Below, in pieces: positions 35,076-43,422 of a stretch of DNA of 64,000 nt (its first letter is position 1; each line of letters starts with the position of its first letter). The notes beneath the pieces are model-generated. The model did no database searches and was not told where the DNA came from. It was given only the letters and a program-made list of their open reading frames with translations. This DNA is from Fibrobacteria bacterium (lineage in GTDB: Bacteria; Fibrobacterota; Fibrobacteria; UBA11236). The position numbers and the translations under genes were made by a program. The stretch covers positions 1-64,000 of the forward strand of contig JANYDA010000059.1 of NCBI GenBank assembly GCA_025360005.1. The letters run 5' to 3'.

Positions 35076-36587
35076 TCAAAACAAACCGAATTCCAGGCGC
35101 AACACATAGTACCAATCCTGCGGCCTGATGGTGGCGGGGCTGCTGGTGGGTTTCACTTCCGAACCGAAATGGCGGAGATGATCGCTGGCCACCTGCGCCG
35201 ACAAGGTGACGCCTTCCGTGAGCTTGCGCTGCGCGTTTACGGACCAATGCCAATCGTCCTTGGCGAAGGAGCCCGCGTGGGCGGCCACGGCCGAATCGGT
35301 ATACGCCAGCGGATCCTCCGCTTCGCTCGCCAGCGGCAAAGGCAACTCGCGATCGTAGAGCAGGCCCACGGAATTCTGGAAGCGGGATTTATGGTATTCC
35401 ACCTCCGCTGACAAGCTGTTGAGCAGGCCGAAGGTGGGGATATTGATGCCTGCCATGATGGGCATGCGTTCGCTCTTGTGATCATAGTAATACGGTTGAT
35501 CCTGCACGCCCAGCAGCGCGATTTCCCCGTACAGCTTGAAGTCGTCCGGGCCGATTGAGCCTATGCCAAGCAAAGCCCCGATGTCCAGCGAGGCCCTGGC
35601 CATGGTCTTGAAGCCGCGGAAGGTATAATAGCCCAGCTGATCATTGGGCACCCCGTTCTGATCGCGGGTCACGTACACTACGTCGCTGGTGCGGCCGGGC
35701 ACGGGCTGCCCCAGCAGGGGATTGGGCATGGTCCCGCCGTTCACGGGATCGGGCACGGTGGCTTCCACGATGGCGGGATCGGTGGCCGCGTAGCCGGGCT
35801 TGGCCCGTTCCGCCAGGGATAGCGGCAGCTTGGTGTTCTTGTCGTACGCGTTCTTGCGATCCTGCGGGGCCAGTCGATCCGAGTTCAGGGAGATGGCGTG
35901 CGACCACACCACGCCCGCGCCGATTTCAAAAGCCGCGGTGGGCTGGTAGGTCACCATGTAGCCCGGCGACAGATCGTTGGTCGGCTCGATATCCCGTTCC
36001 ATGAACAAGGTGAAGTCATGCGTGAGCCTCCCGTCCAGGGTGGGGATGTTCCAGGCCGCGCCTTCCGCCATGTAGGAAGCGGAGTTGAGGTAAGACCAAC
36101 CGCCCGTCCACAGCGCTCCCGGATAGGTGCCGCTGCGGTAGAGGTATTCGCCCAGGTTCTTCGCGTCCGGATTGTATTTGTCGGAGAACAATCCCAGCCG
36201 CAATTTGGACGAGGGCGCAGCCGGATCGCCGAACGACCAGATGGCCTGGGCCTGGCCCACGCCGGGACCGAAACGGACGATGCGCTCCGGTGTGGCGAAT
36301 TCCGGCAGCGGGTACCAGAACAGGCCTCCCACCGTCACGCGGATGTCCAACTTCTTATCGTACACGCCGGAGCCGGTGAGGTACACGCCCGTGCGAGTCA
36401 GGACTTGGTTGCGGGCGCTTTCGCCGCCCAGTTGCCCGCTCTTGATTTGCCCGAAGTCGATGGACGCGCCCATTTCCTTGGGACGTACTTCCAGATCCGC
36501 GAAGGCGAGCAAGGGTGCCAGGGCCAAAGCCGCCGCGCATCGCAAGACGCCGGGGGGCCGGTGGTTTACTGCCGTTTTGATTCGCAT
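35076..36587 (-). CDS. Outer-membrane beta-barrel protein, paralogue 1
   Basis: This 503-aa protein has a signal peptide (ALALAPLLAFA, cleavage about residue 31). Many amphipathic strands follow, and it ends in the aromatic-rich YYVLRLEFGLF expected of a barrel. It shares a clear pattern with the next gene upstream: GASIDFGQI, GVYLTGSGVYDKKLDIRVTVGGLFWY, FGPGVGQAQAIWSFGD, NLGEYLYRSGTYPG, HDFTLFMERDIEPTNDLSPGY, QDWYYVLRLEFG. I cannot assign it to a named family. It is probably a porin or receptor typical of this phylum. The start is 10 bp after the stop of its paralogue, so they form one operon. Confidence 0.75.
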   Translation of the reverse strand: MRIKTAVNHRPPGVLRCAAALALAPLLAFADLEVRPKEMGASIDFGQIKSGQLGGESARNQVLTRTGVYLTGSGVYDKKLDIRVTVGGLFWYPLPEFATPERIVRFGPGVGQAQAIWSFGDPAAPSSKLRLGLFSDKYNPDAKNLGEYLYRSGTYPGALWTGGWSYLNSASYMAEGAAWNIPTLDGRLTHDFTLFMERDIEPTNDLSPGYMVTYQPTAAFEIGAGVVWSHAISLNSDRLAPQDRKNAYDKNTKLPLSLAERAKPGYAATDPAIVEATVPDPVNGGTMPNPLLGQPVPGRTSDVVYVTRDQNGVPNDQLGYYTFRGFKTMARASLDIGALLGIGSIGPDDFKLYGEIALLGVQDQPYYYDHKSERMPIMAGINIPTFGLLNSLSAEVEYHKSRFQNSVGLLYDRELPLPLASEAEDPLAYTDSAVAAHAGSFAKDDWHWSVNAQRKLTEGVTLSAQVASDHLRHFGSEVKPTSSPATIRPQDWYYVLRLEFGLF

Positions 36588-36597
36588 CCCCGGCCCC

Positions 36598-38025
36598 TTA
36601 GATCCCGAATTCCAGCCGGAGGACGTAATACCATTGCCCCGGGCGCGAGGATGCGGGCAGGGCCGCGGGAGTAGCGGTGAAATTGAAATGCCGCAGATGA
36701 TCGCTGGCGGCTTGGCCGTAAACGCTTACGCCCTTGCTGATTGTGCGTCGCGCGTACACGGACCATTTCCAATCGTCCTGCTTCATCTTCTTTTCCAGCT
36801 CGGCCCGCGTCATGTTGAAGGGATCCTTCCCGTATTCCGGATTGGTCGCATCGTTGTAGCGCGGATCGGTGGGATCGTAGACGTAGGGGTTTTCGCCGTT
36901 GTTGATGGGGATGGGAAGCTGGCCTTGCAGCACGCTGCCGTTGGTGTTGGGGAACGGCGACTTGTAACGCTCCAATTCAAAGCTGAGCATGTCCAAAAGG
37001 CCGAAAGTGGGGATGTTCACGCCCACCATCAAGGGCATGCGCTCGGATTTCTTCTCATAGTAGAAAGGCTGGTCCTTCACGCCGAGCAAGGCGATTTCCG
37101 AGTACAGCTTGAAGTCTCCGGGATGGACGCGATCCGACGACAGCATGGCCCCGAAGTCCAGCGAGGCCGTTCCCATCAGCTTCACGCCTTCAAAGGTGTA
37201 ATAGCCCAATTGATCGGGAGGCGTATTGACGGTGGCCGAGTCCACCGCGCCCGTGATGGGCTTGTTGGTGATCTTGCTGTAGGCGTTCTCGTTCACTTCC
37301 GGCGAAAGGCGTTTGGAGTCCAGCGAAATGCCGTGCGACCACACCGCGCCGCCGCTGAATTCCAGGAAAGAGGTGGGATTCACTTTCAGGATATAGGCAG
37401 GCGAAATGTCATGCGCGGGTTCGATGTCCCGTTCCATGTAGAACATCAGATCGTTGGTGAGCTTGCCGCCCAGCATGGGCACTGTTAACCGTACGCCTTG
37501 CGCCAGGTAGGCTGCGGAATTCAAGTACGACCAGCCCCCGGTGGTGATCACGCCGGGATAGGTGCCGCTGCGGAAGAGATATTCCCCAAGGTTCTTGGAA
37601 TCCGAATACTTGTGCGGGAAAAGTCCGAACTGCAACTTGGCGGCGGGATTGTCGGCGTCGCCGAATGCGTACACGCCCTGCGCCTGGCCTACGCCGGGGC
37701 CGAATTGGATGCGCCGCGTCTGGAAGGATTTGGTTTCCGGCAGGGAGAACCAGAACAGGCCGCCGATAGTGAGATTGATGGTCAGACGTTTATTGTAAAT
37801 GCCGGACTCGGTGAGATAAACGCCGGTGCGGGTAATGACTTGGCGATCGCCCTTAAAGGAACCCTCCGTATTCGATCCGTCGTAAAGGGTGCCTTTCACG
37901 ATCTGGCCGACATCGATGCTGGTGCCCACGGCGGTGGGGTTCCGGACCAGTTCGGCGGAGGCGAGCGAGAGCGCCATCCCCATGCTTGCCAGCCCAACCG
38001 TCCAGCGCGTAGATCTCGTATTCAT
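36598..38025 (-). CDS. Outer-membrane beta-barrel protein, paralogue 2
   Basis: This 475-aa protein is the first gene of the OMP-OMP-ThuA operon. It has a signal peptide (WTVGLASMGMALSLASA) and the same blocks as its neighbour (GTSIDVGQIVKG; GVYLTESGIYNKRLTINLTIGGLFWFSLPE; FGPGVGQAQGVYAFGD; NLGEYLFRSGTYPG; MERDIEPAHDISPAY; QWYYVLRLEFGI). The two therefore arose by duplication. The ATG at 38025 is chosen because the signal peptide starts there and AAAGG lies upstream; an earlier in-frame ATG at 38070 adds residues unlike a signal peptide. Ligand unknown. Confidence 0.75.
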   Translation of the reverse strand: MNTRSTRWTVGLASMGMALSLASAELVRNPTAVGTSIDVGQIVKGTLYDGSNTEGSFKGDRQVITRTGVYLTESGIYNKRLTINLTIGGLFWFSLPETKSFQTRRIQFGPGVGQAQGVYAFGDADNPAAKLQFGLFPHKYSDSKNLGEYLFRSGTYPGVITTGGWSYLNSAAYLAQGVRLTVPMLGGKLTNDLMFYMERDIEPAHDISPAYILKVNPTSFLEFSGGAVWSHGISLDSKRLSPEVNENAYSKITNKPITGAVDSATVNTPPDQLGYYTFEGVKLMGTASLDFGAMLSSDRVHPGDFKLYSEIALLGVKDQPFYYEKKSERMPLMVGVNIPTFGLLDMLSFELERYKSPFPNTNGSVLQGQLPIPINNGENPYVYDPTDPRYNDATNPEYGKDPFNMTRAELEKKMKQDDWKWSVYARRTISKGVSVYGQAASDHLRHFNFTATPAALPASSRPGQWYYVLRLEFGI

Positions 38026-38900
38026 TCTGAACCTTTCTAGGAAAATACCGCAGCCTTCGATCGCGTTCAATCAGGTTCCGATCAGGCAATAAGCAATGGG
38101 ACAAGGAAGAGGCGATTTCAACCCACGAAGGAGGGATGAGCGAAAACTATGCCGGTAGTCGTCCGCCTTCACCAGCGCGCCCGGCCGACGGGAAACGGAT
38201 TAAAACAGCCGGGAATCCCCATCAAACTCCACTATTGAGGATGGCTTGCCGAGCCGGGGGAAACCGCGCCCGCAATGGGAATACACAATTCTGTATACCA
38301 GGTATGCGCTGCTATCCGACCGGTTTTGAAAGACCCATCCGCAATCGTGAAAATTTCCGCAGCGGATCCCAGCCGTCCCAGCACCTCGGATTCTGGTGTG
38401 AATCCCTTAAAGCCGGTGAACCCCCCGCCTGGAAAGACTATGTCCGTAGGGCTCCAGGGTATGTCGCCGGGCCGTTCGCATCCGCGCCCATCCAGACACG
38501 GCGACCGATATACGCCTCGGCCGGTTTGTATCGGAAGGAGGAAATAAAGTGTATACCGGCTTACGAAGGAGCAAGGGGACTATCCAATCCCGCATCGTAT
38601 CGAGGGAAAAAGCCAATTAAAGACCGAAAACGCCATCGCAGGCGAAGCCCATCTGCGGCATGGCTTTTGCAATACCCATGTTTAACTTCCGAGTTACCTC
38701 TTAAGTAAACTCGGCGCGGGTCACTCCACCATGTTCGCTTGAGCCCCACCCTCGACGAACGGCCCGCGCCGAGCCTCCTCCCCAATGTTTGAGCTCGTAG
38801 CAGCGTACTCGCATCCGCTGAGAATGTTTTTCCACCCGGGAAATGGATAGCGCCGCACGACGCGGAGGCCATGCGCACGCTGTTGCGCGGGCGGTATGGT
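38026..38900. other. 875-bp gene-free region rich in inverted repeats
   Basis: I see no credible gene. An open frame at 38136-38708 reads as low-complexity noise. Inverted repeats are frequent: CCTGGA/TCCAGG (38428-38433/38453-38458), GTCGCCG/CGGCGAC (38463-38469/38499-38505), CCGAGTTAC/GTAAACTCGG (38689-38697/38705-38714, one bulge) and a perfect 11-bp CTCGGCGCGGG/CCCGCGCCGAG (38710-38720/38763-38773) that encloses GTTCG/CGAAC. The last two share the CTCGG at 38710-38714 and cannot form together. The region lies upstream of the leftward OMP operon and downstream of the M64 peptidase gene, so it could be a long OMP leader, a small-RNA locus or degraded sequence. Confidence 0.5.
38710..38773. 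repeat. Perfect 11-bp inverted repeat around a 42-nt loop
   Basis: The arms CTCGGCGCGGG (38710-38720) and CCCGCGCCGAG (38763-38773) are perfect complements. An inner GTTCG/CGAAC pair extends the hairpin. No T-run follows on either strand, so it is not a plain terminator. The left arm competes with the hairpin at 38689-38714. Confidence 0.7.
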
Positions 38901-40211
38901 TTAAGGGAGGTTTAGGAGGGTCCGGCCGTCCGCGCTATAAGCCTTATCGGCCCCGCGGGAACCCGAGTAGATAATGCCCATGCCGGATCCGTTTTCAAGC
39001 TTGCCGCGTTTCCATACTGGTGCGATGGGATTCAGCAAGGCGAGCGGACGGGTGATGCGCACCGTCCATTCCACGTCCTGTTGCAGGGCGGCCAATCCGC
39101 TGCGCGCCCAGTCCAAGGGATGGGGCGTGGCATTGCCGCTCCCGCTATGCAGCACCACTTCATCGTACGCATGAGCCTTGATCCGGTGCGCGCCCGGCGC
39201 CAAATCGGATAGCGAACCAAGACGCAAGGCTTCGCCGCCGTTCGTATTTTGAAGTTTGCCGTCCACGGACCAATCCACCCAGAGCACTTGCGGATCCACG
39301 GTCTTGACCCAAAGGCTGTCCGGATCGTCCAGAACCAGGGCCGTATCGCGGAAGGCATCCAGGGGTTTCACCACCGCGTAGATGTCTTGCAGGATCTTCT
39401 CGATGCTGATGATGTTGTAGGCCGCGGGCCGGCCTTGGGAGGTGATGTTCATCTTGCTGTTCTGGCTGGGCCGGTAAATCCCTTTGTCGAAATAGCGGCC
39501 GCCTTCAAAGGGTTTGTTTTCGCCCACGCCGGGTTGGTTATAACCCACCCATGCGGACCATTTCTTTCCCGCGGGATCGGCCGTGACGTTGACTTCGCGC
39601 GGTTCCCCGGCGGGCGCGGTGCCGGTGCCGCCGTATTCGTCGGCCAGATTGTGGAAGGCGTGGCCGCCTTCATGGAGCGCGATTTCGCCCCAATAATTCA
39701 TGGAGAAAACGCAGGTGTTGGATCCTCCGGAATTGAAATAGCCGGGATCGTTGAGCACGGCGTAATGCCAGGTCTTTTTCGCCCCCAGGCCCGCCATGCC
39801 CGCTTGCACGGCTGCCGTGAGTTTGCCCGCATCCACCGTGCCCAGGCGATCGGAATCGGCCTGCCCATTGAGGGGCGTATTCTTGGCGGGCTCACCGGGA
39901 TGCGTGATGCCGGAAACCGGACTGGGGAGCTCGATGCGGTAGGAATTGAAGAAGTGCCGATAGCGCCGATAGGGTTCCGCCATGGCGGCCGTGTCCCGGT
40001 AGCGGACGGCCTTGTCCACCGTGGCGGCGAAGGCCGGCATTTCCGCGCTCCGGAATCCTTCCGAGACATAGACCATGGAGATGCGGTTGGCCGGGATCCC
40101 GTTGGCCTCGACGGGAAGGGCGGTAGCGGCGGCTTGCGCCGTTTCCGTAAGCAGGGCGGCCGCTGAGAGGCAGACTGCGATGGAAAGCCGCAGGTCTGCC
40201 ACGGCTTTCAA
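38901..40211 (-). CDS. Secreted zinc metallopeptidase, M64 (IgA peptidase) family
   Basis: This 436-aa protein has a signal peptide (LSIAVCLSAAALLTETAQA). The zinc site is H180-E181-G-G-H184 in ALHEGGHAFHNLADEYGG, the M64 HExxH...DEY pattern. The stretch GGSNTCVFS just before it is also typical of the family. The N-terminal part (ISMVYVSEGFRSAEMPAFAATVDKAV) matches the M64 opening (VxxxEGF). The C-terminal 170 residues are beta-rich and may bind substrate. It is probably released or surface-exposed and acts on a protein substrate. The ATG overlaps the stop of the oxidoreductase gene (ATGA), so it is in that operon and would be expressed from the sigma-54-type promoter upstream. Confidence 0.82.
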   Translation of the reverse strand: MKAVADLRLSIAVCLSAAALLTETAQAAATALPVEANGIPANRISMVYVSEGFRSAEMPAFAATVDKAVRYRDTAAMAEPYRRYRHFFNSYRIELPSPVSGITHPGEPAKNTPLNGQADSDRLGTVDAGKLTAAVQAGMAGLGAKKTWHYAVLNDPGYFNSGGSNTCVFSMNYWGEIALHEGGHAFHNLADEYGGTGTAPAGEPREVNVTADPAGKKWSAWVGYNQPGVGENKPFEGGRYFDKGIYRPSQNSKMNITSQGRPAAYNIISIEKILQDIYAVVKPLDAFRDTALVLDDPDSLWVKTVDPQVLWVDWSVDGKLQNTNGGEALRLGSLSDLAPGAHRIKAHAYDEVVLHSGSGNATPHPLDWARSGLAALQQDVEWTVRITRPLALLNPIAPVWKRGKLENGSGMGIIYSGSRGADKAYSADGRTLLNLP

Positions 40212-41314
40212 TCCGCGTCGAAATCCGGAATGTCCACGCGTTCCCCGCCTTTCATAGCGGATTCATGCGCGCACAAGCCTACGCTGGTCCAATTGGCCGA
40301 GGTGGCCTCGTCGATGGCGCTGGCGCGGTTCTCCACGATGCTGCGGATGAACTCATGCGTCAGGTGCGGATGCGATCCGCCGTGGCCGCTGCCCTGCTTG
40401 AAGGAAAGGTGGTTGTTGCTTTCATCGTACACGCCCTTGGTGGTGTACCTGCGGATGCCTTCCGGGAGGAGATGCGCGAAGTCCGGCACTTCGATGCGTT
40501 CGGCCTTTTCGCCGCGGAAGAGCACGGGCTTTTCCTTCTCGGTCTGCTGCCACTCGAACGTCATGCGATCGCCGTACACGTCGAAGCTTTCCACGTATTC
40601 GCGCGCGGTTTCAAAGAGGGAGCGCGTGATCTCCGCGGCGAGGTTGGAATCCTTGAGGCGGATGAGCGCCGTTTCCACTGCGAAAGGCGAACCGTATTTG
40701 GCGGCCAGGTTGGCGGCGATCTGGCCGGAGCCCAGGCAGCTCACCCATTCGGCGCGCTTGCCGGCCAGGGACAGCAAGGGACCCACGGCATGGGTGGCGT
40801 AATGCATGGGGGGCAGGCCTTCCCAATAACCGGGCCAGCCGGCCATCTCCTGTTGGTGCGCGCCGCGCAGGAATTGCAGGCGTCCCAGTTCGCCTTGATC
40901 GAACAGGCGTTTGACGAACAGGAATTCGCGCGTATAGACGGTGGTTTCCATCATCATGTAATTGCGCCGGGCCTTGCGCGCAGCGGCCACGATGGCCTTG
41001 CAATCCTCGACCTTGGTGGCCATGGGCACGGTGCAGGCCACGTGCTTGCCGGCCTTCAGGGCCAGCAGGGTCATAGCGGCATGGTCGGGGATGGGGGTAT
41101 TGATATGGATGGCGTCCAGTTCCGGATCGGCGACCATGTCTTGGTACCGGGTGTAGAGCTTCTTGACGCCGAAGGCGTTCCCGATGGCCTGCAAGGACTC
41201 CGTGTTGCGCTGGCTCAAGGCGGCCATTTCCGCGTCCGGGTGGTTCTGATAGATGGGAATGAACTCGGACCCGAACCCCAGACCCACGATTCCGACTCGA
41301 ACACGACTACCCAT
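40208..41314 (-). CDS. Gfo/Idh/MocA family NAD(P)-dependent oxidoreductase
   Basis: This 368-aa protein has an N-terminal Rossmann domain (VRVGIVGLGFGSEFIPIYQNHPDAEMAAL; VDAIHIN-type segment DAIHINTPIPDHAAM) and the second Gfo/Idh domain. The usual EKP motif is replaced by TVPMATKVEDC, as in some members. The catalytic-type histidine region is MHYATHAVGPLL. It probably oxidises or reduces a sugar, polyol or sugar-acid derivative. The start ATG at 41314 follows AAGGGAG; an upstream in-frame ATG at 41548 would run across the promoter region. It is divergent from the sigma-54 activator gene and coupled to the M64 peptidase gene. The pairing of an oxidoreductase with a peptidase is unusual. Confidence 0.85.
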   Translation of the reverse strand: MGSRVRVGIVGLGFGSEFIPIYQNHPDAEMAALSQRNTESLQAIGNAFGVKKLYTRYQDMVADPELDAIHINTPIPDHAAMTLLALKAGKHVACTVPMATKVEDCKAIVAAARKARRNYMMMETTVYTREFLFVKRLFDQGELGRLQFLRGAHQQEMAGWPGYWEGLPPMHYATHAVGPLLSLAGKRAEWVSCLGSGQIAANLAAKYGSPFAVETALIRLKDSNLAAEITRSLFETAREYVESFDVYGDRMTFEWQQTEKEKPVLFRGEKAERIEVPDFAHLLPEGIRRYTTKGVYDESNNHLSFKQGSGHGGSHPHLTHEFIRSIVENRASAIDEATSANWTSVGLCAHESAMKGGERVDIPDFDAD

Positions 41315-41389
41315 AACCGGCTCCCTTTTCCCGTCATCCGTCCAAAACCGCGCTCTATGCGCTCCGCGCAATGCGATTAGACCAAGCCA

Positions 41390-41406
41390 AGCGAGAGCCG
41401 TGCCGG
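41390..41406 (-). promoter_or_regulatory. Candidate sigma-54 promoter of the oxidoreductase-M64 operon
   Basis: Read on the minus strand, the site is CCGGCACGGCTCTCGCT. It matches GGCACG perfectly and TCGCT against TTGCT. GG (41404-41403) and GC (41392-41391) are in exact register. The start would be near 41379, a 65-nt leader before the ATG at 41314. The neighbouring divergent gene encodes a sigma-54 activator. Confidence 0.62.
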
Positions 41407-41412
41407 GAAGTT

Positions 41413-41427
41413 GCGGGTATTTCCCGC
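41413..41427. promoter_or_regulatory. Candidate activator-binding palindrome
   Basis: GCGGG-TATTT-CCCGC is a perfect 5-bp inverted repeat with a 5-bp spacer. It lies only about 10 bp behind the candidate -24 box, close for an enhancer, and may instead act on the activator's own promoter. Confidence 0.35.
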
Positions 41428-41529
41428 TCCGGTTCTGGGCCAATCTTCCTGAAAACGGTGTCATTTTCCAAAGGCCTACGGGAATCCAGGGCGCGAACCG
41501 GAATCCAACCGTACCTTGAGTATCCAGAT

Positions 41530-43422
41530 ATGGATAGCGGCTATACACAACTAAACAACCCTAATCGCCGACCTGTGCTGGCCGTGGTGGCCGGCTCCGG
41601 ACAGGTGGCGCGCAGCGCGGCGGAAGCCGGCGCGGATTTCCTGTTCGCCCTCAACGCAGGGGTGTACCGCAACATGGGCCAGGGTTCCTTGCCGTCCTTC
41701 CTGCCTTTCGGGAATGCCAATGCGCAAACCCTCAGCCTCTTAGGCGAGCACATCCTGCCGGTATGCAAAGGCCTGCCGGTGGTGGCCGGGGCCCAAGGCG
41801 GGGATGCGGATTTGCCGTTGCCCCGCCTGTTCGCCGAGTACCGTTCCCTGGGTGTTACGGGGGTATGCAATTGGCCCGCGGCCGGATTCCTGGACGGTTC
41901 CCTGCGCGCGGCCTGGGAGCGCCGCGGCCGCGGGGTGGAAAGCGAGATCGCCCTCCTCAAGGCGGCCCATGCCGCCGGCTTCGCCACCTTCGGATTCGTA
42001 TTCACGCCGGATGAGGCGCGCGCCTTCGCGGAAGCGGGAGTGGATACCCTGATCCTGCATCTGGGCCTCACGCGCCAGCCGGAGGACGTGCATGCCACGC
42101 GGGACATGCTACAACTTAACCAGAGCGCGCTGCGGGCCATGCTGGACGCGGCCAAATCGGGCGATCGAAACCCCAGCTGCCTGGCCTTCGGCGGCGCGGT
42201 CACGGAGCCGGACGATCTGGAGGAGCTGCTGCGTTATTGTCCCTTGGACGGGTTCGCGGGCGGATCGGTATTCGAGCGCTTGCCGGTGGGCGGCATCCTG
42301 GACAGCACGGTGCGCCGGTTTAAGAGCGTGATCCTCCAGACCTGGAAGCCTTCGGCGGCGGCGCCGCCCAAGGACGGCAAGCGCCGCGCGCCGGGATTGG
42401 GTCCCATCCTGGGGCAGAGCCCGGCCATGGAGAAGCTTTTCCAGACCCTCCGCAAGGTGGCTCCCTTCGACGTGAACGTTTACGTGGAAGGCGAGTCCGG
42501 CGTGGGCAAGGAATTGGTGGCTATCCAACTTCACCAGCACAACCGGCGCGCGGCGCATCCTTTCGTCACCGTGAATTGCGGTGCCATGCCCGACAGCCTT
42601 TTGGAAAGCGAATTGTTCGGCCATGAGAAGGGATCTTTTACGGGCGCGGATCGCAAGCGCCTGGGGAAGTTCGAGCTGGCCCAGCATGGCACGCTTTTCC
42701 TGGACGAGATAGCGGACCTCTCGGCCCATGGCCAGGTGGCGCTCTTGCGAGCCCTGCAGCAGCGCGAGATCATGCGCGTGGGCGGCGAACGGCCCATCCC
42801 CGTGGACGTGCGCATCGTGGCGGCTTCCAACCAGAGCCTCACCCGCCTGGTGGAGTTGGGGCGCTTCCGCGCCGATCTCTACCATCGCCTCAACAACGTA
42901 ACATTGGCGGTACCCGCTCTCCGCGATCGCCTGGACGATCTCCCTTTGCTCATCGAGGACACCCTGGCCCGCTTGCAGGTGCAGTTGGGAAGGCGCATCT
43001 CCGGGGTCTCTTCGCGCTTCCTGGCGCGCATGCGCCGCCATTATTGGCCCGGCAACGTGCGCGAATTGCAGCATGCGCTCACCCAGGCGGCATTGCTGGA
43101 AGACGGACTGCTGTTGGAAGGGAAGGAATTCGCTCCCTTGGCGCAGCCCGCGCGTATGGCGCCGTTGGCCCCCAATCAGGCCCATGCGGCTCCCGGCGCG
43201 GCCAACGCGCATGCCGCGCCGCTGGCTTCCGCCGCAGCCATGGGCCCGGCGCTTCCGCATTCTGCGGAGCCGGCGCCGGGGGTATCCTCCGGAGGCGGCC
43301 GCGGGGAGCGCATGCGCGCCGCGCGCCAGGCCTTGTCCGCCCATGGCGGCAACAAGAGCCGGGCCGCCGCCGCCCTGGGCGTAACGCGGAAAACCTTCTA
43401 CGCATGGCTGGATGCGGAATGA
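41530..43422 (+). CDS. Sigma-54-dependent activator with PEP-hydrolase-like TIM-barrel sensor
   Basis: This 630-aa regulator has three parts. Residues about 14-270 are a TIM barrel of the phosphoenolpyruvate hydrolase-like family (PF09370-type: VVAGSGQVARSAAEAGADFLFALNAGVYRNMG; GVCNWPAAGFLDGSLR; GVDTLILHLGLT). Residues about 290-530 are a sigma-54-interacting AAA+ domain with Walker A GESGVGKE (321-328), GSFTGA (368-373, a GAFTGA variant) and Walker B TLFLDEI. The end is a Fis-type helix-turn-helix (KSRAAAALGVTRKTFYAWL). No receiver domain is present, so the TIM barrel should bind a small molecule and switch the ATPase. Start ATG at 41530. It is coupled (ATGA) to the Tm-1-like gene and divergent from the oxidoreductase operon. 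Confidence 0.9.
   Translation: MDSGYTQLNNPNRRPVLAVVAGSGQVARSAAEAGADFLFALNAGVYRNMGQGSLPSFLPFGNANAQTLSLLGEHILPVCKGLPVVAGAQGGDADLPLPRLFAEYRSLGVTGVCNWPAAGFLDGSLRAAWERRGRGVESEIALLKAAHAAGFATFGFVFTPDEARAFAEAGVDTLILHLGLTRQPEDVHATRDMLQLNQSALRAMLDAAKSGDRNPSCLAFGGAVTEPDDLEELLRYCPLDGFAGGSVFERLPVGGILDSTVRRFKSVILQTWKPSAAAPPKDGKRRAPGLGPILGQSPAMEKLFQTLRKVAPFDVNVYVEGESGVGKELVAIQLHQHNRRAAHPFVTVNCGAMPDSLLESELFGHEKGSFTGADRKRLGKFELAQHGTLFLDEIADLSAHGQVALLRALQQREIMRVGGERPIPVDVRIVAASNQSLTRLVELGRFRADLYHRLNNVTLAVPALRDRLDDLPLLIEDTLARLQVQLGRRISGVSSRFLARMRRHYWPGNVRELQHALTQAALLEDGLLLEGKEFAPLAQPARMAPLAPNQAHAAPGAANAHAAPLASAAAMGPALPHSAEPAPGVSSGGGRGERMRAARQALSAHGGNKSRAAAALGVTRKTFYAWLDAE

Noticed and set aside
38345-38420. Cobalamin-riboswitch-like words (TGAAAATTTCCGCAGCGGATCCC, in two parts TGAAAATTTCC and GCAGCGGATCCC)
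   Set aside because: The B12-box and the required flanking helices are absent, and no plus-strand gene follows for about 3 kb.
38136-38708. 190-codon open frame on the plus strand
   Set aside because: The composition is irregular, there is no family resemblance and no clear domain; it lies over inverted repeats and is best explained as chance.
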